A DNA stretch of 64,000 bases, taken from NCBI GenBank assembly GCA_963995505.1, contig OZ023181.1, forward strand, positions 23,246,366-23,310,365, in the 5' to 3' direction. The position numbers and the translations under genes were made by a program. A model generated the notes under the pieces. That model saw only the letters and a program-made list of their open reading frames with translations, made no database searches and had not been told where the DNA came from. Below are positions 36,275 to 48,166 of this stretch, piece by piece (position 1 is the first letter of the stretch; each line of letters opens with the position of its first letter). This DNA comes from Hypericum androsaemum. Taxonomy: Eukaryota > Streptophyta > Magnoliopsida > Malpighiales > Hypericaceae.

Positions 36275-37400
36275 GCAAATTGCCCTCAGGTCCCTGGTGT
36301 TTGCTTAAATCACTGTTTTTGTCTTCGCTGTTTCGAAATCGAAACTACGATCCTCCTAGTTTGCTTTTATTGTACTCTTAGGTCCCTACCGAGTCAAATG
36401 CTGATGTCATCGGTCAATATAAATTTTTTAAGATATTTATACCCTTCATAAAAATAAAAGATCATCTTCTTCCCTCATCTTCTCCCCCGGAATCAACATC
36501 TTTCAATTAAAAACTAAAATCAACTTCTGCAATTAAATGCCAGATCGGAAAAACAACCCACAAAAATAGAGACAAGATCGGAAAGAACAAAATGGCAGAA
36601 AATTAATAAGAAACTAACACCCAAGGCTAATATCTTCTTCCCTGTGAAAAATCGTAGGACAAGAACAAATCCAGGCCATCTTCTTCTTTCACGAAGACAA
36701 AACAACTAAATCAACAGGCCCCGGAGAATAGAACATCGGGTTCGTATTTGTTTTATGGGATTTAGAGGTGTTGAATGGCGGAGGAGAGTTGGCCATGAGG
36801 GCCGACTACGGGGGTTGCGTTTGAACTGGGATTAGATTTAAACATCAAACCCATCCCCTAATTAACTGGAATTGGTTATCTCCAATAGAACCAGAACTGA
36901 ACTTAAGCAATATTAGAATTGATTAATTCGACTCCAATCCATACGGCGGCAGACGACGATAGGTTTTTCGAGTTCGGAATATACGACGAGTTGGCCGCGG
37001 ATTACCTCTCCTCCAATCTGTATGGCGTCGTTCATAAGGAGCTCAAGGCCGCCGTATGCGAGCTCAGTGCCCCTGAGAGCCCGTTCGGGCTCACTGCGCC
37101 ACTGCCTTAGATCTGTACTTTGTCGTTGCCGGAGACTTGACAGTGGGGAAAGAAAAGGGCTACCAAAGCCGTGTGTTTTCCGGTCGGCTATCAGAACGGA
37201 TGGGAGAGGATGCTCGGAGAAGAAATGTGTATTTTTATTGAAGGCTATAAGTGTCATTTTGAAAATAAATTAAATGATGATATCATCGAGGACCTGAGAG
37301 TGCAATAAAAGCAAACTAGGGGAATTGAAGTTTCAATTTTGAAATAACAAGGACTAAAATAGTAATTTAAGCAAACACTAGGGACCTGAGGACAATGACC
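36275..37400. mobile_element. Third Mutator-like element, boundaries approximate
   Basis: The left end reads GCAAATTGCCCTCAGGTCCC and continues TGGTGTTTGCTTAAATCAC; the right end is the inverted copy with TGTCCTCAGGTCCCTAGTG. Shared inward blocks include TAGTTTGCTTTTATTG and CTCTTAGGTCC or CTCTCAGGTCC, about 130-150 bp of terminal inverted repeat. I could not find a convincing 9-bp duplication (GAGCAAATT and GAGCGGATT are the best, 7/9), so the ends may be off by several bases. The interior (36480-37240) is GC-richer and gene-like. No transposase. Confidence 0.68.
36917..37110 (+). pseudogene. Gene-like fragment in the third MULE
   Basis: The plus strand reads ADDDRFFEFGIYDELAADYL, then SNLYGVVHKELKAAV and a stop. 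Composition and the clean amphipathic pattern suggest real coding ancestry, but I do not recognise the parent protein. It may be a captured exon. Confidence 0.35.
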
Positions 37401-38714
37401 GGAGCGGATTTAGAGTTTAGACAAAAAAAATCCCAAAAGATATTATGTAGTAACAAATCTCTCTCTGGTCTTAGTTTTCCTCTCTATTAATCACGCATCT
37501 TATCGATGGACGATTAAATATTTTTTTCTTTTCAATAGCAAAAAATTGACAAAAGTGATGCGCACACAGGATGAATTGATGGAATACAAGAGTTTTCAAA
37601 AAATAAAACAAAATATAAGACCCAATACTAGGCGGTGCTTAAGACAAAACGCCACCGAAAAGCTGACTACAAAATTAGTAAACAAACCACAACAAGACAA
37701 CCTAATACGTTTCCGTTTCAAGAACAGAAACATTTAATAATAGGAAGCGACCCTTTAGAAGTTCCTCAAAGTGGAAAAAAGCAAATAGATTCTCCTTTGC
37801 TATGAAGAGCAAAATCATAATTCAGACCAATGGAAAAGCCTTCTGGTTGATGGAAACAGCAGACCTAAGGCAATTAATAAAAAATCATGCATATCTAAAA
37901 CGAAAAGTAACAAAAGATTCCACTACATCCAAACCACTTCAAGCCTTACGAATTTAAACAAATTAAATAGAAGAGTTATCCTAAAATAGAATTTGAATAT
38001 GAATATTAGACATCTAGACTCAAACAACTGCAGACAACTGAACTAGGAGATGATCAGATTGCAACTAGACATTTTGGATGGAACTTCAAAAGGGTTAATA
38101 ATCATCATAAGAAAAATTTGACCATCTTCCAAACTTCGGTTCCAATGCAAGTAATAAGAATTGAAAGCATCTCAGCAACTCATAACCTTGGCTTGCAGGT
38201 TTATATAACATATGAAATAAATATGGAAACAGATAAACAGGTAGAAAGTTCATTGCTTTTCAATGAATTCTGGGAAAGCTATTGGTGCATTCATGAGAAT
38301 CATCAAGTGATACTGAAGTAACCCACACAACTAAAGTATCAGAGTGATGGAGAAGTCAATTGATCATAAATGAGATTCAATTAAGAGAAGAAGTAAATGA
38401 GACATTATCCATGGCTGAACCATGGCTAATCTCATGAACTAGCAAACTTGCTAGCAATAAAACAATGTTGCCTTGACATTACATGAAAGTAACATTGAAG
38501 TTAACAACAATTCTCCGATTCAGGTCTCCGAGTTTCAAAATTAACAACAATTCTCCGATTCGGGTATTCAAGTTTCAAAAAACATTTAACATGGCTGTTG
38601 AAAATCATGAGCTACGATGAGCCAGTAGATCTCAGCAATGCCATGAAAAATATATACAAAAAAAGCAGGCCATGGACACTCTGGGGAGCATCAATAGTTA
38701 CCAACATCCCGAAT
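37401..38714. other. Intergenic and 3' region of the BPC gene
   Basis: No gene seen. A small tandem duplication at about 38498-38575 (TTAACAACAATTCTCCGATTC, twice) probably lies downstream of the BPC transcript. Confidence 0.45.
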
Positions 38715-39566
38715 CTACCTGATGGTGACAAACTTGTTGGTGCCGTGCTTAGCCCAGTGAGTCTTTAAATCAATAGGGTTAGTGAAGTTATAGCCCTCGG
38801 CCGCAAGTTTCTCCAATACCTTCTTGAATGCTCCCTGACTCATCTTCCTTCCAGCAATTCTAGCGCCACGCCTCTTAGTACTCATTGGCAAAGGATACAT
38901 TGATACATTAGTGGTGCAGCAAGCTGACTGCCAGCCACCACATCCCCATCGATAGCACTGCTGAGGCACTCCAGTACAGGAGCAAACCGGAATAGGGATA
39001 CCTGAAATGTCCATGTCAATACCGTTTATTACAACTTCCACGCTTTTCTTAGGTGCCTTTGCTCGTTGCACCGTATTATTGCTGTTCTCTTTTGGCTTCC
39101 TAGGCTTCTTAGTTTTTGGAGTTTTTGGAGCCCCTCCGCCTTGCCTTTTCTTCGACTGGCTAGCTTCCTTAACTATGCTTTGCTCCTCCACTTTTACAAG
39201 CCTCTCATCCCTAGTTGGATTTTGTGGCTGTAACATTTGCAAGGAATGGCCCCCAGAAGTTTCTGGAAAGCCCGGAGAAAAACTGGCATTGGGGGATATC
39301 AAGCCAACAAACTTATCCCTGCTTGCCCAAGCATCCCTACCATAGTTGTTCATAGCAAGACCAGGATCCGGAAGCAGGGCATCACGCGGGTGAAACCCTC
39401 CATTCCCAGCAATCATCATAGCATTAGGATCACGACCATGCAGGCAGGGCTTCGTATCCAAGCTCGGCATGAGCTGCAGACCGAGAGCCCTTGGAGGTGG
39501 TTGTTCATAGTAACCCCAATTCTGGAAATTATAAGGAGTATTATAATGCATTGGATCTTCGTCCAT
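38715..39566 (-). CDS. BPC1: Class I BASIC PENTACYSTEINE (BBR/BPC) GAGA-binding factor
   Basis: 283 residues in one coding exon, starting MDEDPMHYNTPYNFQNWGYY. The frame is open further upstream, but a leader-intron acceptor (GTGTAG) sits just before this ATG, and class I BPCs begin this way. The mid-region is basic (KKRQGGGAPKTPKTKKPRKP). The C-terminal domain is the family's most conserved part: the five-Cys motif (CSCTGVPQQCYRWGCGGWQS, then CC), followed by STKRRGARIAGRKMSQGAF and TNPIDLKTHWAKHGTNKFV, ending in TIR. Known role: nuclear proteins binding GA/CT repeats that recruit Polycomb and regulate homeotic and hormone genes. Classes II and III have different N-termini, so class I is well supported; which member is not. 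Confidence 0.95.
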   Translation of the reverse strand: MDEDPMHYNTPYNFQNWGYYEQPPPRALGLQLMPSLDTKPCLHGRDPNAMMIAGNGGFHPRDALLPDPGLAMNNYGRDAWASRDKFVGLISPNASFSPGFPETSGGHSLQMLQPQNPTRDERLVKVEEQSIVKEASQSKKRQGGGAPKTPKTKKPRKPKENSNNTVQRAKAPKKSVEVVINGIDMDISGIPIPVCSCTGVPQQCYRWGCGGWQSACCTTNVSMYPLPMSTKRRGARIAGRKMSQGAFKKVLEKLAAEGYNFTNPIDLKTHWAKHGTNKFVTIR

Positions 39567-39570
39567 GAAT

Positions 39571-40450
39571 CTACACATTAAGCCAAAAACAGAAGCAGGA
39601 AACGAATCAGTAATTCGTTCACTTCGGCAGTAAAACAAACTGACATGGAAGGAAATCAAACCCCGTACGTCAGACACCAAGTGTACATTAACATAGAAAA
39701 CCAAACTTCATCGTGCCGGGAACCAAACCTTCACCACGACCCTGGACAACGTAATACCTCCATTAAACCTGATGACACAAACCTCGGATTACTGTCCCGA
39801 GGTGCAATGCCTAACCAACACGGCCCCACAGAGATCGCCATCACAGGCAGGTGAACCCGAGACACGACACGAAATGCCTATGTCGTGTGGTCGGAAACAA
39901 GACAGGGATGCACAATCCCAACTACATTTGGCCAAATCTCACATTCTAATCCATACACGAGCGGGAATTTAGGGCATTTCACCCAGATCTCAAACCAGAA
40001 AGGGCAAAGAGATAAACTTTAGACGTTCCCAACATCAACATCAACAAAATCAGAATCCCATGAAATGAAAAATGCTTGCTTTCTCCTCGGATCCAAAGTT
40101 TTTCACCAGCTACCCAACAATTTTTCAGGATCCCAAAGGAACCCATTCTCAGATCTGAGCAAAAATGCAGAATTTCAACTAAAGATCAAAACTTTAACAC
40201 AAATTGGGGGATTCCCAGTAATTGGGCAGATCTCAGCTTCTGCCAAGAGGGGAAATAATAAATCCACAGGGACCAGGATGGATTTCACCCCCCAGAAATG
40301 CAGATATAGAATAAATATAATACGCAGATAAATTAAAAAGGCAGGTTAATAACAAGTACAAAGGACCCATATATTCAAATTTTGGAAAGATGGAGAGAGA
40401 GGAGAGAGAAGGTGGTAAGAGAGAGGGGGTGGAGGAGAGAGAAAACTTAC
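39571..40450 (-). other. Leader (5'UTR) intron of the BPC gene
   Basis: Donor CCCAAG|GTAAGT-like context (GTAAGT, complement of 40445-40450) and an acceptor GTGTAG at 39571-39572 just before ATTCATG. BPC genes are known to have leader introns. The intron is about 880 bp and contains no gene of its own. The upstream leader exon starts beyond 40451. Confidence 0.6.
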
Positions 40451-40625
40451 TTGGGATGTAAACGGCTCTTTAGGGTTTAGCCCTTCCTGGAGAGAGAGAG
40501 AATGGGAACAGGAGAGAGGAGAGAGATGGGAAAGAAAGAGAGAGAGACAAAGAAAGAAAGGGAGAGAGAGAGAGAGGGAGAGAGAGAGAGAGAGCTACCG
40601 AGAGAGAGAGATGAGAGAGACATAA
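40451..40625 (-). promoter_or_regulatory. GA/CT-repeat leader and promoter of the BPC gene
   Basis: Almost continuous GAGAGA repeats on the plus strand (40490-40620), i.e. CT repeats on the sense strand, with a further purine-rich stretch at 40390-40445 inside the leader intron. This is the recognition sequence of the protein encoded next to it. Confidence 0.6.
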
Positions 40626-40849
40626 AAATGTGGATCCATCAAAGGAAGGATAATAAATATTTTCTTTTTTATGCATTACCTTTTTTGTTTTAAAATTTAT
40701 ACGATTTTTTTCTTGTCAAGTCTAAACAAAGTTTATAAATGGATCTCCTAACGTTGGGCATATGTGCCCATGTGACACACCGAGAAGTTTTCAATTCTTA
40801 TCCTCACGTCCCTTATTTTTATTCCTACCAATTTGAGAGACAAACTTTA

Positions 40850-41560
40850 TTATATTCCTCTCTTTTGGCGAGCTGTTTCTTTCAATAAGTTTTTTATATA
40901 TAGTATTCGGACATGGATCGATTAATTCAAATTACAGTCGATGTAATTTTTAATAATGGCAAACTCTCACAATAATATTATAGTTTTCAATAATTTAAAC
41001 TCACGAATCATTTTTTAAGTTAAAATAACACATTCATAAGTTTTTTTCTATAATTACGGTACACACTATTTTTTTTCCAAAATTAGTTAGTACTGGAATA
41101 ACTATTAATTAGTTCAAATTCAGATTAGATTAAACTACAATATTTTACCGAATTATATTCCTATAACTGGAATTTAAATTTTTTAATCAATGCACTGTCT
41201 TACATATGGCTCCAATGTGGCCGGTTCAAATTCGGTTAAATCATAAAAGATAACAAAAATTCTATCAAATTTTAATAAAATTGTATTTATTCATCTCTTT
41301 TGTAGAGTTGTTTCTTTTTATAAGTACATGGAGCTATATTTTTTTTCCAAATTAGTTAGTACCGGAATAACTATTAGAAAAATTAGTTCGAGATATTAGA
41401 ACAAATTAGAATAATATTTTTCACCAAATTATAACAAAATTACGTTCCTACAACTCAAAATTTAAAATTTTAAACTACGTGCACTTTTTTACATATGACG
41501 CCGATGTGGTGAGTTCAAATTCGATTAGATCATAAAAGATAACAAAAACTCTATTGAATT
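40850..41560. repeat. Diverged tandem duplication of AT-rich sequence
   Basis: Blocks at 41068-41278 and 41341-41551 share CCAAATTAGTTAGTACYGGAATAACTATT, TTTTACATATGRC and TCATAAAAGATAACAAAAA. The CTCTTTTG...GTTGTTTCTTT motif also occurs twice, at about 40858 and 41296. Old and non-coding. Confidence 0.6.
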
Positions 41561-43289
41561 TTAACAAAAAAATGTGATCATATCATATGACTTAAATTTT
41601 AAAATTTTAATTAAAATATAATAACTTTTCATAGATCTCGCGCTTCCTTGTATATAGAGCTTTATTTGTTTTGGCTTTATTTGTTTAGGAATGTGGTGGA
41701 GCATTGACTATAAAGTTGCTGATATGGTAATTGTTTTATGGGTATTAATGTGGACAAAAATTACTGTGAATCTTTATAAGTTCTGCCTCTTTTGGACGGG
41801 TCTAATTTTTTTTGGGTAAATGTCAAAAATTTAGATGGGTTCAGGATCTTGATGATATTAAGATTCGATTCTTCTCAATTCAAATTTAAAAGCAGACTTG
41901 TATCCATCCAGTCACACTTGCATTAGTTTTGGACGAGTCTAATTTGTATCAAGGACAAGTCAGTGTTTTCCTTACTTGTATCGGTTCCTAGTCCTAAGTT
42001 ATTTTGATCAAACATTATTGTCAAATCTATGTCTTTGGATTCGGTCGGTCCAAACTGAATCTCTAGCTTTTCGTTGACTCATTCAAAGAACAAAACTTAC
42101 ATATAGAAGTGAGTTTGAAAAGTAAAAATATCGGATCTTTTAAAACAAGCTCTCAAATTCCAAAAATCTGTAGTGTGTAAATATAGTTGGAAAAGTGTCT
42201 CCATTAAATAATTACACCAGATTGCTTATAAGCACAAATCACCTACCCAAAATTTACAAAAGATAACTATATATCTATGTAGGATTTACATACAATATGA
42301 TAAGAATTCACTCGTATAAAAAAAACTCATCCTCGTATTAAAAAAAACTCATCCCGGATATAAATAGTGATACCACTTTTTTGTCGGGCTGGTGCTGCTC
42401 ATCTTATTAGAGGCACCGCAGAATCAATGGCTCATTTTATTTGGCCTATTTCATTTCCTTTAGTCTATGTAATATACTAATATGTGCAATAGCAGAAGGT
42501 TAGCTATAATATAGCTTTTTTTAATGTAAATTATTATACTATGATATTGCCAACATTAGACCTCCTAAATATTTACAACGCCTTGTGCCGTTGGACTACA
42601 AGTCCTTTGGCGTTATAACTCCTATTGTTTGGTAAATTATATTTAATGATTGTACATTATTGTTAGTACTTTATTTTTCTTTGTCTCGCCTCTCATCACC
42701 TGCCGTATTTTCTTTTTTGGTTATAAAATTTCTATTCACTAAAAAAAAATATCTAAGATAATAGCTAAAATAATGACTCATTATCCGATCTCTTAATTTT
42801 TGACCAGATCTAACCACGGGTTCGACTAACACAACTTTCTTTCTTTTCTATCAATAATCACCGGAGCCATGGTCTATACTTGGTACCATTAGTAAGTGCC
42901 GGATGAAACGGAAACAGAAAACTAAACCTAAACCCGGAGAATTGCTAAATGGCATTTAGTCTAATAATAAGGCATTTACGTATTGATGGAGATACATAGT
43001 TTGCACTATCATGTTGTAAAAATTTAATTTTACAAAACAACTGCTACGATATTTAGTTAATACGTGGGTTCTTTGATCGTGATTACATCTAAAAGAAAAT
43101 AGAAGAAATTGTTGAGAACTTGCCAAATTTATCACAAGAAATATGTGGGATTGCTGTTTTTCTTAATAATTAACTATTTATAATATATCATAAACCAACA
43201 AAAACAAAATAATTATGCGTGTATACCAACAAAAAAAGGCACTAAGGAAAAATCTGCAAATCTCAAATAATTAAGGACCCAACATGTGG
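41561..43289. other. Intergenic, no gene recognised
   Basis: AT-rich, with no coding frame or RNA gene that I can support. It includes the 3' flank of the ANTH gene. Confidence 0.45.
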
Positions 43290-44459
43290 CTAGAAGGTAA
43301 TTAAATCTGGTAGATCTTGTGTACGAACAGCAGGGACAGTAGGTAGATCGTAATAGTAATTACAGGGAATGATTTCAAAGGGATTGTAATATTGTGCGGA
43401 ATTAGCCATTATCAGGTCATTCTCTGCCTTCCCTGGACACCCCAAAATCTTGCTGCAGTATTCATCGTCGAACACCTCCCATTTATCGGTGATGATCGTC
43501 TTGAACTCGTCGTTGTCATAACCGTTGCCAAGAACTATGAGCGTGTTTTCGTCAACGTGTTTCTCCTCCTCGGGGGGATTTGGGTCGTTGATCATTCGTT
43601 GGAGTTCCTGGATGTCGTCCTCCCGGATTTGGGGGAGATGATCGGGGACATCTTTTGCATTCTGGACCCCGAAAACCTTGCAGAACCTGAAGTACAAGTC
43701 CAGGTCCTCGGCTTGCTTCTTGGCCTTCAGGACCACCTTCATTGCGATGCTGGCTTCCACCTTCTCGGCCGAACCAGCATCGCTAATGTTGTTACAGAGT
43801 TTGACCAGTACTGTTGGCAGCGCATTGCAAATGCAGTGGTAGAGGTCAAAGATCTCTATCACCACGCAGTCCATTGCCTCCAGGATCAACTCCTGCCTCA
43901 TGTTATCGGCCATTGGTTTGATCAGGAGAAGCATGTCCAACAATGCCTGCCAGTCTTGGAGCCGCGCCAGCTCCTGTAGGCGCGGCTCCACGGTCTGCTT
44001 GCCTTGCGTGTACAACAACGCACCCCGGTTATCCAAGAATGTGAAATACGCCCTTACAAACGAATTATACCCCCACATCTTGCTAGGGTTGGTATGACCA
44101 TCCTCGAAGTCGGAGAGGTCAAAGGGCAGGCGGCCTATCCTCTGGACTGCGGGGGTCTTGCAACAGAAGATGCCGTGGATGAGAAGCAATCCTTTCAAAG
44201 CTACCGCCCAGCTGCTGGTCCTCTCCATCCTCGCGGTAAGCGCGAAGATGAGAGGCTTCAGGCTGACTGGGGAGGTGCGCACCCACTTGAACACCCTATC
44301 AGTGTTCTTGTAGTCGATCCGAGTCTCGTCGTGGCTCGTTGCCTTGATTGTCGCGGCCTCGAGCTCCGGGATCCGGAACGGGGTCCTGCGTGAGAGAGCG
44401 ACCACCAACACGCTGCTTTGATCCTTCAAAGCGCCGGTGGCCCTCTTCCACAGCTTCAT
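43290..44459 (-). CDS. ANTH-domain clathrin assembly protein (At1g25240-like)
   Basis: 389 residues, intronless. The start is the only ATG in frame before the domain (MKLWKRATGALKDQSS). The first 130 residues form the ENTH/ANTH lipid-binding region: ATIKATSHDETRIDYKNTD, then SSWAVALKGLLLIHGIFC, which corresponds to the alpha-helical solenoid binding phosphoinositides. The middle (residues 150-290) is the helical AP180-like extension. The C-terminus has an NPF motif (YYNPFEI), a typical ligand for EH-domain endocytic proteins. I see no classical clathrin-box repeats, and the tail is short compared with AP180. Known role: adaptor for clathrin-coated vesicles at the plasma membrane or trans-Golgi. 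A CT repeat lies at 44588-44612, just upstream (GA on the sense strand). Confidence 0.92.
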   Translation of the reverse strand: MKLWKRATGALKDQSSVLVVALSRRTPFRIPELEAATIKATSHDETRIDYKNTDRVFKWVRTSPVSLKPLIFALTARMERTSSWAVALKGLLLIHGIFCCKTPAVQRIGRLPFDLSDFEDGHTNPSKMWGYNSFVRAYFTFLDNRGALLYTQGKQTVEPRLQELARLQDWQALLDMLLLIKPMADNMRQELILEAMDCVVIEIFDLYHCICNALPTVLVKLCNNISDAGSAEKVEASIAMKVVLKAKKQAEDLDLYFRFCKVFGVQNAKDVPDHLPQIREDDIQELQRMINDPNPPEEEKHVDENTLIVLGNGYDNDEFKTIITDKWEVFDDEYCSKILGCPGKAENDLIMANSAQYYNPFEIIPCNYYYDLPTVPAVRTQDLPDLITF

Positions 44460-47064
44460 CCTGACAAATTCCCGTCCCTTGAAGATCTCTGTATTCCTAT
44501 GTTTCTTGGCCCCTCCAGCAAATGGTATCCTGGAGAGGGCCAGCCCTAATTAGGGACGTATTCTGAGGATGTTGGTTTTGCTCCTCCCTTCTCTCTCTCT
44601 CTCTCTATCTCTCTTTGGTGGTGGGCTTAATTGGTGCAATTGGCAATATTGCTAATTTATGTGTTGTTTTTTTGTTTGTTTTGGAAATGCATAAAAATAG
44701 CAAATGAATTGAGACAGAGAGGAAAGAAAAACTAGAGGAGCTTGCCACCTCGAGGTTGCTTGCTTGCTTAGGCCAATTTGTCTATGGGTTAATACACGGT
44801 GTCACTCATATTTTGTGTCCGTATTTTATGGGAAGGGAAATTATTAATCATTAGCTGGACATATTATTAGAGTTTGATTTCTTGACATTTTTGGATAGTT
44901 TTGAGTTAGATTCGGGTGAAATTTTTCATTGTTAGTAAATATTTGTGATATTGTTAAATATTTATAACAACCTTGCGTATTAGGGAGTGGAAGTGCCTGT
45001 AAGACTTGTGATTGCAAAATTATACCTAATACCAAAGAGTTCCACTCTAACTTATATATGTACATAACAGTTTTATTACATACCAAAACATAAAATGTTT
45101 TATTAATAAAATTTTACCTATCAAAAAGTGCTACAAGTACTTATAGCATGACAATGCAAAATGAGGTTTGGAATTGTAGAACCTACAAACATACTTTTGG
45201 CTATCCTTCGGAAATTGCAATTTTATTTTGATAAGCAACATTAATCTAGAGTAGATTACAGTTTGACTAAATAAATTGATTGGTTCTTTCAGAGATCCAT
45301 GGTTTATTAACAAAATTCGAAGTTGAGCCATTCTAAGAGGATTCGAACCTCCGGACAAACAATCTGCACCAAATCTTATCGATAGAAGCTATACTTGTGG
45401 AGTACCAATGCAGTTAGTAGTTACCCAATGAAAGTTGACTGATTTTATATGAAATAGACCTAATTCAATACTTCTAATAATTCATATGGGCAGAAGAACG
45501 CATGATGTCATAATGTAATTACAATTGACCAAAAAGATTTTTGAAGTGGGAACCATGTCTTGGCAAGCAACGGGCTTGCATCTTATATAAAAAGCCCGGT
45601 GGTGCTGGGCCAGAGATGTCCATGTGCCAGACTTTTTGTTGGTTGGTGCAGGCGGTGACAACTATAATATTAGAGGGTTGTCAAAAAAAAAACTATAATA
45701 TTAGAGAGTAAAAGGAAAAGTCTAAGTTGGTATCTTGTGGTATCGCAAAAAATTAGCATGAATACCATGTAGTTTAAAACACATCAATTGAATCAATTTT
45801 TTTTAATTAAAATTACTTAGAGCTGGGACAGATTTCCGAGTATAGGTGGTCAAACGACGTTGTTTCATTAACGAAGCGGCGTTGTCACGTCAGTTCTTTT
45901 TTTCCAATAGTAAAAATGACGTGGCTCGCGATAAAATTACCAAAAAATTACTTGATTTATTTATAATTGTATAAAAATCCCTATTTGATAATTATTCTCC
46001 CAAGCAATCAATCAAAATTAGATTCAAGGACACCTCCACCATCCACTAAAATAAAATTTGATCCGAATAATCTAAATTCTCATTATCCAAATTTATTATT
46101 TCACTATACGAAATTCGAAATTCAATTTTTTTTCACGTATGGATACATATAATTTTTCTGAATTACAAAATTGAGATATGACTTAAACCAAAACACGTAT
46201 ATAGCCAAACAGACTAGAATTCTACTACTCAAAATCACCCAATTTCCAAAATGCTAAACCATCTAGGGTGTAACTTTAGATTATCCGAATGCTCGTCCCT
46301 ACACGTGGCATCGCAACGTCAACGAAGTACGTGACTTCTTTCCGAAGGGAGAGAGGGAAAGTAGAGATAAAAGAGGAAGGAACGAGGGTGATAGAGAAAA
46401 AGAAAAAGTTTGAGATCTTTTTGAAATTTTACAATTTCAAAATTAGTCATAGTGACCATACAATGGTGACGTAATATAGATGGGTGACCATAAAAAAATA
46501 AAAAATAGATTAGTAACTATAGACCCAAATTAATAAAAAAAAAAGAGTAACCATGAGTATTTTTTACTCCATGATGGATAGTTTTATTTGTTTGAATCAC
46601 ATGGTATTCACACACACTATGGTGGACTAATTTAAATTTAAATTCGATAAGGTTATTAAATGGTAATAAAATTCTCTTAACAAATATCTAACAATTTTCA
46701 ATGATTAGAACTCGAGACTCATTAGATATCTAACCCTTGAGACAAAAGTGCATAGAAAATATGGAAAAAGAGAGAAAATCGGAGGAGAAAAGTGAGAAAT
46801 GGAGGGAATCTCCCCCCCTCCCCCTTTTTAACGTCTTTCACTGTATAGGGGTGAGATCACACATAGCTTCGACTTCCTTTTTCCCTCTGCTACTTCTTCT
46901 TTTGATGCTATCTAATCTCTCCCATGTGTCTTTTCCTCTGATCTTTTTCTCACTTTGGACACACCCACTTCAAAAAATGACACAGAAAAATACAAACTTC
47001 TGTTTTTAACTGCTTTCTACCATCACCCTTCTCAACGTCGACAGGAGGAGGATTTTCATGTAAT

Positions 47065-47099
<35 letters not shown>

Positions 47100-47135
47100 G
47101 TCTTAAGTTAACTTATAAGTAAAGTTGGTGAAACC
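44460..47135. other. Intergenic region, possible MULE end
   Basis: No gene. At 45715-45960 the sequence (GTGGTATCGCAAAAAATTAG, ATGTAGTTTAAAAC, GTGGTCAAACGACGTTGTTTC) resembles the inverted end of the element at 14661-17910, but I found no partner, so this may be a truncated end. A CT microsatellite lies at 47075-47098, directly before the next gene. Confidence 0.35.
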
Positions 47136-48166
47136 ATGAAGATGGGGTACCAAAGTAAGGAAGAAGAGGAGGAGTTCTGGCCGGTTGAGCATCCAATGGA
47201 GCCACCAGATGAAGACCGTCCTGTCAGATGCCCCATGCCAGCCTCTTCTCTCGCTAATGTAAGCGTTTCTTACCTCATTAGCAATTAATCAATGGTAATT
47301 AATGTTAGAAATGTCTCAAACTTCCTATTTAGTTATTATCTAATATAATAAGATTTTAGTTAAGAAATAACTCTAGGTTAGTCTCCTATAAATAGGAAGG
47401 CAGTGTTAAGGAGTTCTTTGGGGCTAAACACAATGGGTACTATAGTATAGACAAAGGGAGAAGGACTTGAGGCGGATAGTCTCGCCATAGCCTATGTAAC
47501 TATTCTACTCCATATCATAGTGAAGATCGTCTATACTTCCGTAGAGTAGGTCAGTTGACCGAACCACGTATATCGCGTGTCCTCAGTGTTCCTATTATTC
47601 TCCTATCTCTTTATTATTGTGCTTGAGCCTATCAAAAGTGCTTCCGCTGCTCTAACAATTAATCATTCGTCGAAGAATCGTTAGTTGTGTTAGTTGGTTA
47701 GTGACCAACTGATGGATAGCAATTTATAATTTGGTGCAGCCATTTTTGAATGAACAATTGTTTTAGCCTCAAATGGTTTCTCTTCCATTTTTCATGTTAT
47801 ATGTATTTATGCACATGATTGTACAAAGTAAAAAAGCATGGCAATTGGAATTGCTTTTTGAGATTGGTCAGTGCTTTACTTACAATGACAAAAATTTTCT
47901 TCACATTGCATTATAATTTTGCTTTGAAGAATGGAAGAAAGCAAGAACGGAAGAGGGCTGATATTCCGGTGATGACTAACAAAGAAGGCGCGGTGGTCGC
48001 CGCCTCCGAGAACCCGGTCAGAGCGGTCCGGAAGAGGCACCACACTCTGACTCATGGAGATTATTATATCATGGCACCTTCAACAAGGATTATGTCTTTG
48101 CCGCCGCAGCTACCGAACCAGAATACCAGTATCTTCCAAATGCTTCAACAACATGATGAGCGTTAG
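47136..48166 (+). CDS. Small two-exon protein of unknown function
   Basis: Exons 47136-47258 and 47930-48166 join in phase 0 (AAT|GTAAGC donor, TTTGAAG acceptor) to give 119 residues. The start MKMGYQSKEEEEFWPVEHP and the acidic, proline-rich N-terminus (PMEPPDEDRPVRCPMP) are followed by a basic segment (GRKQERKRADIPVMTNKEG) and VRAVRKRHHTLTHGDYYIM. It has no signal peptide or membrane helix. I recall similar uncharacterised plant proteins but no known function. A solo LTR occupies over half of the 671-bp intron. The gene model is supported by splice sites and frame, not by a named family. Confidence 0.6.
47303..47657 (+). mobile_element. Solo LTR (355 bp) inside the intron of the small gene
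   Basis: Starts TGTTAGAAATGTCTC and ends GCTGCTCTAACA, flanked by a perfect 5-bp duplication ATTAA (47298-47302 and 47658-47662). A promoter-like CCTATAAATAGG sits in the middle. No primer site or internal domain follows, so this is the product of recombination between two LTRs of a probable Copia element. Confidence 0.88.

Noticed and set aside
43392..43979. 195-residue frame antisense to the ANTH gene
   Set aside because: Shadow of a GC-balanced coding exon; the minus-strand frame has the recognised domain.
45715..46560. A complete fourth MULE
   Set aside because: Only a left-end resemblance was found; no inverted partner or 9-bp duplication.
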